A stretch of 64,000 bases of DNA from contig OX459096.1 of NCBI GenBank assembly GCA_949775045.1, positions 36,003,816 through 36,067,815 of the forward strand, read 5' to 3'. Positions 48,835 to 60,700 of this stretch are shown here, in pieces; positions within the stretch are counted from its first letter, which is position 1, and the number at the start of each line of letters is the position of its first letter. The translations under genes and the position numbers were made by a program. Origin of the DNA: Metridium senile (Eukaryota > Cnidaria > Anthozoa > Actiniaria > Metridiidae). The notes beneath the pieces were generated by a model, which saw only the letters and a program-made list of their open reading frames with translations, searched no databases and was not told where the DNA came from.

Positions 48835-48990
48835 TAAACGATAAATTTAGCATAAGATATCACTATTTAGTACTATTTATGTTTCACACAATTTTTATGT
48901 TTGTACTCTATGTCTCTGATACTAGATTGATAGCTCATGATAGTTGGGCTACATATAGGCTGGCCCTAAAATAATGGATTAATCTTATTG

Positions 48991-49660
48991 ATGTTTAAAT
49001 AAGGACGTGAGGATTTGCTAGTCGATCCACAATAGTTCGAATCTAGGTGTTGGGAAAAACACTGACGGACAAACGGATGATCGGGTCAACGGACCGAGGA
49101 AAAAATAAAATATATATGAGCAATTTTAATGGTAACACTTAATGTCTTGAAAACGTCTTTGTCATACGCCGGTCCGTTGGTCCGTCCATCAATCAGTTTT
49201 GGTTTGTGGGAAGACACGTACACTACCCGTCGTCCAAAATGGATTTGAGTATTTTTTTGTTTTATCGAAGCATGTGATAAAGGAAGTAACTGTGTTGCTA
49301 TATTTATTTATCAGCATATAAATCTCAGCCCTATATCGATGTTCAATTATAAACGGGTCCGTCCACGTAAAATTTAAAAACTTTAAATGAATAATCCTTT
49401 AAATCTCAACTTCCTCGAAAAACTAAAATCTGGTGAAACCAAAAGATTGAGAAATTTCGATTTTTGGGCATCACATAACCCAGGTCGATATCGATCAATA
49501 AATAAACTGTTATAAGAAAAAATCGATATACATTTTAATATTTAGATATATATGTAAAAAAAAATGTTATTTCCTTAATGTTATTTCCTTAATGTTATTT
49601 CCTTAATGTTATTTCCTTAATGTTATTTCCTTAACAATTTTTTTATATATCTGTAGTAAT
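48991..49660. repeat. Upstream duplication block of gene C (pairs with 34780-35435)
   Basis: Collinear with the block upstream of gene B. It contains a private expansion of the 14-bp unit tgttatttccttaa (about five copies, 49567-49635) that is single-copy in the B block. Confidence 0.75.
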
Positions 49661-49956
49661 AAAACATGCCCAGCTAGCCTTACTAATGCCACGTATACCA
49701 AGTACCACCATTATATGAGAGGGTGTTTATTAAGGTTTACTGCATGAGGTTTCGCTGCAACCAGGTAAGACATATCTATTCCTAGATAAAAAGTAGGGCG
49801 AAAACATTAGAACCATGAAATATATAAAAACAAAATAGTTACCAACTAATAGTTTTTATTTAGTGACTATTTAGTCAGTATCACTCAACCAGAAACATCA
49901 AGTACAAAAGGAAACAATACCTCATTACCACTTTACTTGTCTTTTATAGTAACTTA

Positions 49957-50077
49957 GGCCTAGGTTATACGTCGAATCTCACTTGTGCCGAATGCAATTA
50001 CATCAAAGAAGACCGCCTAGTTATCTATTGTTTGAATTGTATTCGGCACAAGTAAGATTCGACGTATAACCTAGGCC
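49957..50077. mobile_element. Foldback MITE (ggcctagg ends)
   Basis: Arms of about 40 bp start ggcctaggttatacgtcgaa and pair with the end at 50077. TA lies on both sides. Confidence 0.8.
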
Positions 50078-50080
50078 TAA

Positions 50081-50212
50081 GGGGCTGTTTATATGAAGGC
50101 GATTTGTCCCTGCTAGCCGGGATAACTCTATTGTTTTGTGTCCCCAGGGGAATATAAAACAATGGAGTTATCCCGGCTAGCAGGGACAACTCGCCTTCAT
50201 ATAAACAGCCCC
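50081..50212. mobile_element. MITE with TAA target duplication, PIF/Harbinger-like
   Basis: The terminal inverted repeats start ggggctgtttatatgaaggc and pair to 50212. TAA stands directly outside both ends (50078-50080 and 50213-50215). A three-base TWA duplication and GGG-starting ends fit PIF/Harbinger-type elements. It abuts the preceding MITE. Confidence 0.7.
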
Positions 50213-50708
50213 TAATAGTCGCTAAATAAGAACTATTACACACTAACAATTTGATTTTGTTTCATGGTTCTAGTGTTTTCGTTCTAGACTGCGCCTAAAC
50301 AACAAATGTTTTTAGTGTTTTGGACCAGTTAATAGTTTTGTAAAATAAGTTTCGAGATTGACGTTAGTAAATATTTTATCGTTGCGGAGGCTAGTAAGCC
50401 CGTCGGTGTAGAGAGTTAAGTGCCCTGTGTAATAAATACAGTGTTGCATATATAGGGTTTTGGTCAGCCTAGAATTTAAATAAAATTAATGTTTCTTTTT
50501 TAGTCCTAGACAGGACAGTGTAACTTTGTTATTGTGATCGCTTGTAAACCTTAGAACCCCAAAACTATATACATTTTACCAAGTATATAAATATGATATA
50601 AAGTAATAACTTTATTTCAAGAGAGTGAAAACCTCTATTTAACAATAATTTGTTAATCATAGAGGTCTTAAATCTTAATAATTAAATAAATAGCAAAAAA
50701 GCCATATC

Positions 50709-50903
50709 CTATAGATGGTTTTCTTCTGCTACTAAATCGGTCAGTTTCCTTTTAAATTCTAGTGATCGATTAGTTAGTTTAGTTGGAAGTCTAATCCAGA
50801 GCTGAGTTCCTTTGATTAAAAGCGATTTTTGTCCCACCATCGAAATTTGCGATGTTGAGCTGGCTTGTTGTTTGTGGAGGCCCATTATTGGTCGGGGTAT
50901 CAC
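50709..50903 (-). pseudogene. LINE reverse-transcriptase C-terminal fragment
   Basis: On the minus strand the frame reads GQKSLLIKGTQLWIRLPTKL then TNRSLEFKRKLTDLV, matching the RT C-terminal pattern (G..LWN.LP..L.....FK..L..L). It lies at the junction with the duplicated promoter block of gene C. Confidence 0.65.
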
Positions 50904-50919
50904 GTTCCCATTTTTTCCA

Positions 50920-51311
50920 CTTTTGGGCTTTCGTGTCCGGCTATGATAATATTTTATTTATGATAATGTTTGAATTCATTAATTATCTCGGGCCAGACTG
51001 ACCCACCCGCACTTGCGTCAAGTGTTGTTTGGTGTTTAGTAACTATATAGAGTAGAGGCAAAATACGGTCTTTGGTAACCTCTATAGAATAATATTAAGA
51101 TTTGAAAAGAAGTATCTAAAGAATCTATATAGGTACAAGGGGACTAGAAAGAAGAGTGTAGACAATTGAATTGGCCATAATTTAAAATTCAGGAGGGATG
51201 TTTTATTATTTAGGTTTAGGGTTATAAGTATCAAAAGATCTATTCAGATTTCCATCATTCTTAGTCTTTTCTCTATTTTGTACATCTTACAGTGAAAGAC
51301 TGATAAACTAC
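50920..51311 (+). promoter_or_regulatory. Upstream region of gene C, duplicated from gene B
   Basis: Collinear with 36341-36719. The conserved acceptor ttttgtag of the leader is ttttgtac here, so the UTR acceptor seen in A and B is mutated. The next AG (cttacag, about 51291) could replace it. Confidence 0.5.
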
Positions 51312-54300
51312 ATGAACATGGAGGCGAGATGGCTATTGTTGTTGCTGTTTTTATCCATCGGGAGCTCGCTTACATCATGTCAAGACTGCATGAAAGTTTC
51401 TCACGTCATTACGACTTATAAAGGTTTGTACAGCATTTGAACGTAAAAAGCCCGGAAAGGGATACTCCTTTTCGTCTTAGTGGTAGGGGTGATCGGCGCT
51501 TCATTTATATATAGGGTTGAAATTATTCCCTGTTTGCACCTTTTAGGGTCCTTTTAGAATTGTTGCTTAAACGTCAGTTCAGTAACATGACTCCATACCT
51601 GTAAGGGTCATTTTTACTCTGCTTTGTTACTAAAAGTAAACTTAGCTGCCAAAAACATCGCACAGTCGTACCTTTTTGGGCCCGAAATCAACAAGGCTGT
51701 AACAATTCTTTTAATATCTGCTTACCTTTTGGGGGTCGTTTTCAAAACCACTACAGTGTCTGGTTTTCTTGGTTGGTTGGTTGGTTGGTTGGTTGGTTGG
51801 TTGGTTGGTTGGTTGGTTGGTTGGTTGGTTGGTTGGTTGGTTGGTTGGTTGGTTGGTTGGTTGGTTGGTTGGTTGGTTGCTTTTTTGATAAATTATATTT
51901 GTTTTTCCAGACCTGATATCAACATCTGGTGCTAAGGAGCTTCCAAGTCGTGCACAGAACTACAGCACTATGCTGTTAGAAGATGATAACTTATTGGTTG
52001 GAGCAAGGTAATATAATCCACTATTAGCAGGCTAGCAACCATTTCTAAGTATTGTATTTAAAATCCTGGTACAAACACGGGCAAAAAACATTGATCAAAA
52101 CTGAACAGGGGGAATCATTATTATAACATTTTTATGATCAAAGTGTTGGTTTGACAACAAATCTTTGCCAACGTATACCATGTGTGATAGAGGCGTGGTA
52201 GCCTGAAACAGCAATATTATCATGGAAATTGTAATGCAGTGACATTATGGTCACAAAATTACTTTTATTCTCTAATTTACGTGCAAATACAAATTATAAT
52301 ATAGAAAACATTCAGCAAGTCGAACATAAAACAACCATTAATGCTATAACATGTTTGGATTATTAAAATATGGTAACCACTAAATTTGAATAATTATTTG
52401 TCTGGCTGGTCATAGCCTCATGCTCAATCGAAAACAGTATTATCACATACATGAAACTGTTTACTGAGATATCAACTGATTATGAATCTCGTTTGCGCAC
52501 TTTACTGATCTGTAGATAATTTGATTTCCATTTGATTTCTATTATCTTCATTTGATAAAATGAGATATTTTTATCAATATGAATGACAATGCAAAATTTA
52601 GTCATTAGCATTTATTTGTTTTATTTTATTTATTTTATTTGGTTTTTATTTATTTCTCATCTTTCTTTCTTTCATTTTCACGAAAATCATAATTGACTTC
52701 TTTACCAAGTAAACGATGTAAGATCGAATTGTCACGGTACTTGTCTTTTATTTTTCACTAGTTTATTTGTTTAATTTCCATGAATGTTATAACATCTTTA
52801 TCATCTCTTTATCAAGTAGACTGTTATTATTATTATCTAATGTTCGAATTTCTCTTTTATTTCTCACTTTTTTTCTCTTTTTTCACTAGGAGTGAAGTAT
52901 TACAAGTAGACAAGTGTAGTTTTACTGTAATCAAGGTGAGTGTACTGTAGACAAGCGTAGTTTTACTGTAATCAAGGTCAGTGTACTGTAGACAAGTGTA
53001 GTTTTACTGTAATCAAGGTCAGTGTACTGTAGACAAGCGTAGTTTTACTGTAATCAAGGTAAGTGTACTGTACACAAGCGTAGTTTTACTGTAACCAAGG
53101 TAAGTGTACTGTAGACAAGCGTAGTTTTACTGTAACCAAGGTAAGTGTACTGTACACAAGTGTAGTTTTACTGTAATCAAGGTCAGTGTACTGTAGACAA
53201 GCGTAGTTTTACTGTTATCAAAGTGAGTGTACTGTAGACAAGCGTAGTTTTACTGTAATCAAGGTAAGTGTACTGTAGACAAGCGTAGTTTTACTGTTAT
53301 CAAAGTGAGTGTAGTCGGCGTCAACCTCCATCCCAGGCCTTTTCCCTTAGCTTGTGGATGGGGCAAGAACGAGGTTGTACTTGGCGTATAACAATCAAGT
53401 TGACATCAAGGATCATTAATTCTCTTTGTTGTCTGATGGAATGATCGGTAAACCGGTTAACTGGACGGAGCTGTAAATGCTGTTGTGTTGCAGCTGTGTA
53501 GGTTTTAACTGGAACTGTTATGCTGTTGTGTTGGTGTGTAGGTTTTAACTGGAGCTGTAAATGCTGTTGTGTTGGTGTGGAGGTTTTAACTGGAACTGTT
53601 ATGCTGTTGTGTTGGTGTGGAGGTTTTAACTGGAACTGTTAATGCTGTTGTGTTGGTGTGGAGGTTTTAACTGGAACTGTTATGCTGTTGTGTTGGTGTG
53701 GAGGTTTTAACTGGAACTGTTATTGCTGTTGTGTCGGTGTGGAGGTTTTAACTGGAACTGTTAATGCTGTTGTGTTGGTGTGGAGGTTTTAACTGGAACT
53801 GTTATGATGTTGTGTTTGTGTGGAGGTTTTAACTGGAACTGTTATGCTGTTGTGTTGGTGTGTAGGTTTTAACTGGAACTGTTATGATGTTGTGTTGGTG
53901 TGGAGGTTTTAACTGGAACTGTTATGCTGTTGTGTTGGTGTGGAGGTTTTAACTGGAACCGGTTAATGCTGTTGTGTCGGTGTGGAGGTTTTAACTGGAA
54001 CTGTTAATGCTGTTGTGTTGGTGTGGAGGTTTTAACTGGAACTGTTAATGCTGTTGTGTTGCAGCTGTGTAGGTTTTAACTGGAACTGTTAATGCTGTTG
54101 TGTTGGTGTGGAGGTTTTAACTGGAACTGTTATGCTGTTGTGTTGGTGTGGAGGTTTTAACTGGAACTGTTATGCTGTTGTGTTGGTGTGGAGGTTTTAA
54201 CTGGAACTGTTAATGCTGTTGTGTTGGTGTGGAGGTTTTAACTGGAACTGTTATGCTGTTGTGTTGGTGTGTAGGTTTTAAGTGGAACTGTTAATGCTGT

Positions 54301-57300
54301 TGTGTTGGTGTGGAGGTTTTAACTGGAACTCTTATGCTGTTGTGTTGGTGTGGAGGTTTTAACTGGAACTGTTAATGCTGTTGTGTTGGTGTGTAGGTTT
54401 TAACTGGAACTCTTATGCTGTTGTGTTGGTGTGGAGGTTTTAACTGGAACTGTAAATGCTGTTGTGTTGCAGCTGTGTAGGTTTTAACTGGAACTGTTAA
54501 TGCTGTTGTGTTGCAGCTGTGTAGGTTTTAACTGGAACTGTAAATGCTGTTGTGTTGCAGCTGTGTAGGTTTTAACTGGAACTGTTAATGCTGTTGTGTT
54601 GCAGCTGTGTAGGTTTTAACTGGAACTGTAAATGCTGTTGTGTTGCAGCTGTGTAGGTTTTAACTGGAACTGTAAATGCTGTTGTGTTGCAGCTGTGTAG
54701 GTTTTAACTGGAACTGTTAATGCTGTTGTGTTGCAGCTGTGTAGGTTTTAACTGGAACTGTAAATGCTGTTGTGTTGCAGCTGTGTAGGTTTTAACTGGA
54801 ACTGTTAATGCTGTTGTGTTGCAGCTGTGTAGGTTTTAACTGGAACTGTAAATGCTGTTGTGTTGCAGCTGTGTAGGTTTTAACTGGAACTGTTAATGCT
54901 GTTGTGTTGCAGCTGTGTAGGTTTTAACTGGAACTGTAAATGCTGTTGTGTTGCAGCTGTGTAGGTTTTAACTGGAACTGTTAATGCTGTTGTGTTGCAG
55001 CTGTGTAGGTTTTAACTGGAACTGTAAATGCTGTTGTGTTGCAGCTGTGTAGGTTTTAACTGGAACTGTTAATGCTGTTGTGTTGCAGCTGTGTAGGTTT
55101 TAACTGGAACTGTAAATGCTGTTGTGTTGCAGCTGTGTAGGTTTTAACTGGAACTGTTAATGCTGTTGTGTTGCAGCTGTGTAGGTTTTAACTGGAACTG
55201 TAAATGCTGTTGTGTTGCAGCTGTGTAGGTTTTAACTGGAACTGTTAATGCTGTTGTGTTACAGCTGTGTAGGTTTTAACTGGAACTGTTATGCTGTTGT
55301 GTTACAGCTGTGTAGGTTTTAACTGGAACTGTTAATGCTGTTGTGTTGCAGCTGTGTAGGTTTTAACTGGAACTGTTATGCTGTTGTGTTACAGCTGTGT
55401 AGGTTTTAACTGGAACTGTTATGCTGTTGTGTTACAGCTGTGTAGGTTTTAACTGGAACTGTAAATGCTGTTGTGTTGCAGCTGTGTAGGTTTTAACTGG
55501 AACTGTTAATGCTGTTGTGTTGGTGTGTAGGTTTTAACTGGAACTGTTATGCTGTTGTGTTGCAGCTGTGTAGGTTTTAACTGGAAGTGTTATGCTGTTG
55601 TGTTGCAGCTGTGTAGGTTTTAACTGGAACTGTTATGCTGTTGTGTTGCAGCTGTGTAGGTTTTAACTGGAAGTGTTATGCTGTTGTGTTGCAGCTGTGT
55701 AGGTTTTAACTGGAACTGTAAATGCTGTTGTGTTACAGCTGTGTAGGTTTTAACTGGAACTGTTATGCTGTTGTGTTACAGCTGTGTAGGTTTTAACTGG
55801 AACTGTAAATGCTGTTGTGTTGCAGCTGTGTAGGTTTTAACTGGAACTGTAAATGCTGTTGTGTTGCAGCTGTGTAGGTTTTAACTGGAACTGTAAATGC
55901 TGTTGTGTTACAGCTGTGTAGGTTTTAACTGGAACTGTTATGCTGTTGTGTTACAGCTGTGTAGGTTTTAACTGGAACTGTAAATGCTGTTGTGTTGCAG
56001 CTGTGTAGGTTTTAACTGGAACTGTAAATGCTGTTGTGTTGCAGCTGTGTAGGTTTTAACTGGAACTGTAAATGCTGTTGTGTTACAGCTGTGTAGGTTT
56101 TAACTGGAACTGTTATGCTGTTGTGTTACAGCTGTGTAGGTTTTAACTGGAACTGTAAATGCTGTTGTGTTGCAGCTGTGTAGGTTTTAACTGGAACTGT
56201 AAATGCTGTTGTGTTACAGCTGTGTAGGTTTTAACTGGAACTGTTATGCTGTTGTGTTACAGCTGTGTAGGTTTTAACTGGAACTGTAAATGCTGTTGTG
56301 TTGCAGCTGTGTAGGTTTTAACTGGAACTGTAAATGCTGTTGTGTTACAGCTGTGTAGGTTTTAACTGGAACTGTTATGCTGTTGTGTTACAGCTGTGTA
56401 GGTTTTAACTGGAACTGTTATGCTGTTGTGTTGCAGCTGTGTAGGTTTTAACTGGAACTGTAAATGCTGTTGTGTTGCAGCTGTGTAGGTTTTAACTGGA
56501 ACTGTTATCATGTTCCTCCTCTCTCTACATCAGAATAACGTTGTATTTTACAGGTGTTGAACTTGTCGTCCTATACGTCAATCGTCAGTCATTGTTTACT
56601 GATAAATAGGCCAAAGGTTAGTGACATCACATGTAGATATCCTAGTGATTATTCTAGTCGTGAATTACGTGAAAATAATTATTTTTAATGCGCATGCTCA
56701 AATTCTTGACTTGAAAACAGATAAGCAAATGTTGTCCCCAATCTCGTATCAGGGGCCCACGTTACTTGTAACCAGCGGGTGAACGGCTTTTGTTAAGAGA
56801 CTATATTGTTTTGTGAGTTGTTTTCAGTGTGTTGTTATATCTCTAATCTAATAATCTAAGTGTTTTTTTTTATACAGGAAGAGTGTTACAACTTTATTAA
56901 AGTGTTGCAACCATTCCAAGGAAGACTGTTTATTTGCGGTACGAACGCTCACCGACCTATATGTACTTGGAAAAATGTAAGTCCGCCCTGTCTGTCTTTT
57001 TGTCAGTCTGTGCAGAGGTACCCCTGTCTTTTTGTCAGCCTGTACAGGTCCCCCTGTCTTTTTGTCAGCCTGTACAGGTCCCCCTGTCTTTTTGTCAGTC
57101 TGTGCAGGTCCCCCTGTCTTTTTGTCAGTCTGTGCAGAGGTACCCGTGTCTTTTTGTCAGCCTGTACAGGTCCCCCTGTCTTTTTGTCAGCCTGTACAGG
57201 TCCCCCTGTCTTTTTGTCAGTCTGTACAGGTCCCCCTGTCTTTTCTTTCATTGTCATTGCTCTAATTGTCATATCTATCATTGCTTCCTTTCGTTATTTT

Positions 57301-57671
57301 TTTGTCTGTCGTATAGTCTAGTTGTTGATTCATAGTTTTCTACTTACCTGCTGTCGTTGTCCTTTTAATCTGTCTGTATTTAGTAAATATTTGTATTTTG
57401 CTGGTTTTTAAGTATTATTTATTGTTTTTCTGTAGTTGACAGATCTATCGAGTGCAACAGGAAAAGGCGATGACGGTAACTATTTCCGAGACAATATCGA
57501 TGGAATAGGACTGGTACCGTATAGTCCTAAATTCTACAGTACTGGTATACTATCAGGTAGGTGACCTCCCCCTTAACGTACCCCAAGGCCACGCCCAGCT
57601 AATATTAGATCGTAGTTATAAATTCTACATTACTGGTATACTATCAGGTAGGTGACCTCCCCCATTAACGT

Positions 57672-57706
<35 letters not shown>

Positions 57707-60700
57707 ACGTCCAGCTAATACTAGATCGTAGTTATAAATTCTACATTACTGGTATACTATCAGGTAGGTGACCTCCCCCATTAACGTACCCCCCCCCCCC
57801 CCCCCCACGTCCAGCTAATACTAGATCGTAGTTATAAATTCTACAGTATCAGGTAGGTGATCTTTCCCCTTAACGTACCCCATGGCCACGCCCAGCTAAT
57901 ATTAGATCGTATTTATAAATTATACAGTACTAGCTAGTATAATAGAACTGTTAGTTCCATACAAGCCACTACGTTCACTCAGATCTTCAAATAAACATTT
58001 ACTTTCAATATCCAAATCAAATACTAAATCATACGGTGACAGAGCATTCTCAGTTATTGCACCGAAGCTTTGGAACGAGCTCCCGCTTAACATCCGGAGC
58101 TCTGAAACACCTTGAACTTTCAAGTCAGCCTTAAAGACATATTTATTTAAATTATATTATGAATAGTTAATTTATCAAACTAGAAACTATAATATTATTT
58201 ATTAGATTTTCTCGAATATACATAGCTTAACTTATATAGTACTTCTATCTTAATTTTTAAATAACTAACTAGATACTGATTATATATATATATATTTTGT
58301 TTGTATTTACGCATTGTAATTTAGATATTCCATTAGTACAAGTTTTGTAAAGCTTTGAGACTTAAAGTGTAAAGCTATAAGTTTATTATTATTAGTAGTA
58401 TATAGTATGAGGTAAATTTATTATAATATAAGTACAATATGTCAGCGTTGCTAACTTACCGCTGGTATAAAATAGTGTTATTATTGACGTTTCGGACGTG
58501 AAGCCGTTGTTGTGGATCCTTCTTTTTTCCCGTTAAGGATTATCGCTCAAAGCTTCAGTAACACTTTTTCGCGTTTTATATTTCACTGTAATAGTATATT
58601 GTCCTCTCTTGGGTATAAGGTACACCTTTTTGCCCCTTTACCCCTCTATGTGTAGACATATGTACCCCATGACCACGCCAACCTAGTAGCTGAACGAATC
58701 TGTTTTATTTTAGAGCAAGGACGATACTATGCCGGTACGATGCTTGATGGAAGGGCTCGTTTTCCTACAATCTTTAGTATGGATTTTAAGATTAGACCCC
58801 GTATCCTAGAGACAAAGCGAACAGATAGGAACTGGCTAAGTGGTAAGAATGGTAATTGCTACATGAAATCATGTTTCTTTTGCAAGTGTTTATGGTTTTC
58901 TGTTAGAGTACTATACTGATCCATGAACTAAAATCAAATGCTACTGTGCAATAGATCTTATTTAGTGACTATCAAAGACAACTGAAGTTGTAAAATATAT
59001 CGTTTCTTTTATGTTTGTTAAGTTTGTGGTTGAGTGCCTAAATAGCCACTAAATAAGTCAAAACGTTAAGTTCCTCTAAATATTTTTCAGTTCATCACCT
59101 GAAGTGAAGTTCAGATTTCAATGTTAACGTACACATTTTTTGTTTTGGCTTGATTCTATTTAATTCTATTTTTCCAGCAGTTCTTTTATACTAAACAACA
59201 TCATCATTACATGATACTAATATTATCATTGTCATCATTTGTTCTATATTAATGTTCTTGTTTATTTCAGGTTCTGAGTTTGTCAAAACGTTTAACATCG
59301 ACAAATACATTTACTTCTTCTTCCGTGAAGATGCCATCGAGAATGATTACAGCAAAACACGCGTCTCGACAGTGGCGAGGATTTGTAAGGTAAATGTTGA
59401 TTGATGGAAAGACGGAAACACGAACAGAATTCACTAGATATATACGGACGGACGAACAACTTGTGATGAACAGTACTTCAATTGTGTTTATGGTTCATTA
59501 ATTCAGGGAGATTACGGTGGCAGTCGGTTTTTCCTGAAGAAAAACTTTGTAACGTTCAACAAAGCCAGCCTAAGCTGTGAAACTACAGGGAAATACCCGA
59601 CACAGTTCACTAACATACGTAAGTAGACTCGTCTTTGACATGTGTTGTTGGGTATATTAGGAAAAGTGAGGGGAAATAAAGAAAGAAGGCATCATACTGT
59701 ATATTACTTTGTCTCATGTTGCTTTTTTGATTTGCAGAGGACGTATATTGGGACGAGAAATCTTCAAGGTTTTACGCCGTATTTACAACCCAACCGTAAG
59801 TACACTATAATAGAAAAGTTGAATATGTCCCATCGTTTGCGTTACGTGGTACATGACGTGTTTCCCTACGTATGTTCCACCGTTCAAGTTACGCGGTACC
59901 CTAAATACTGTTAAGCGGATTTTGAAATTAGCGGTGCTGTTAAATTTGTGAATAATATTGTCCGTTCATCGTGTATTTCTTCTAAATAAAAAATGACACA
60001 AATGCTAAAATTATTACCATTCTATACACACATACAATTGTTTCATTCTATGAGAGAACATTAAATAGATTTGTTTGTTGTTGTTTGTAGGAATGGAGTG
60101 GATGGGTCTGCCATCTGCGTGTATACTGCAGATGAAATAGAGCGTGTGTTCAATGGAAATTACAAGTTTTACAACCCTAGTTCTCAAAAATGGCTTTTGA
60201 AAGAAAACAAACACCATTTTGAAAATGTAAGTTTATTTTATTTGTAGTATATTTCTGATCGTTCTTAGGTCGTAAGGAGGGGATGACTTGGGTGTATCAA
60301 ATTTATTGGCGGTTATAATTATTTGTGCATGCAGCATTTGTACATGCAGTCGCGCAAATCAATTACTACAACCGAGCTTTCATAAGGTATAATATTCAAT
60401 CATGTTCCATACGCTGTAAATATTGCTGTAAATATCCACAAAATCCCTTTCCAAGAAAACCATAAGGATGAGAAAGTTTCTCGGATTGGTTATAGTACAG
60501 GATGTTATAGTATAGTACTTTATTTTGTGAATGTTCTGTTATAGTGCACCGTTAAAGCAAGCAGTCAAATGTCCTATTCTGAGTCTTTAAAGAAAATATA
60601 TGTACGGGATGGATTGATGGCTACTAGAATAATGACTACAGATGCTTACAAAGACTCTAAAAACTATCAAATGATGAATGAGAAGATCCTACCACAGACA

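Noticed and set aside
51624..51935. GWLV-repeat protein
   Set aside because: A by-product of the (TTGG)n microsatellite.
53459..56508. Possible repetitive coding exon or CRISPR-like array
   Set aside because: No open frame persists, unit length changes between 39 and 44, there are no spacers, and it lies between two clear semaphorin exons.
56860..57335. Long frames continuing past exon 5 of gene C
   Set aside because: They read through the GTAAGT donor into the 30 bp minisatellite. Genes A and B show that the exon ends at WKN.
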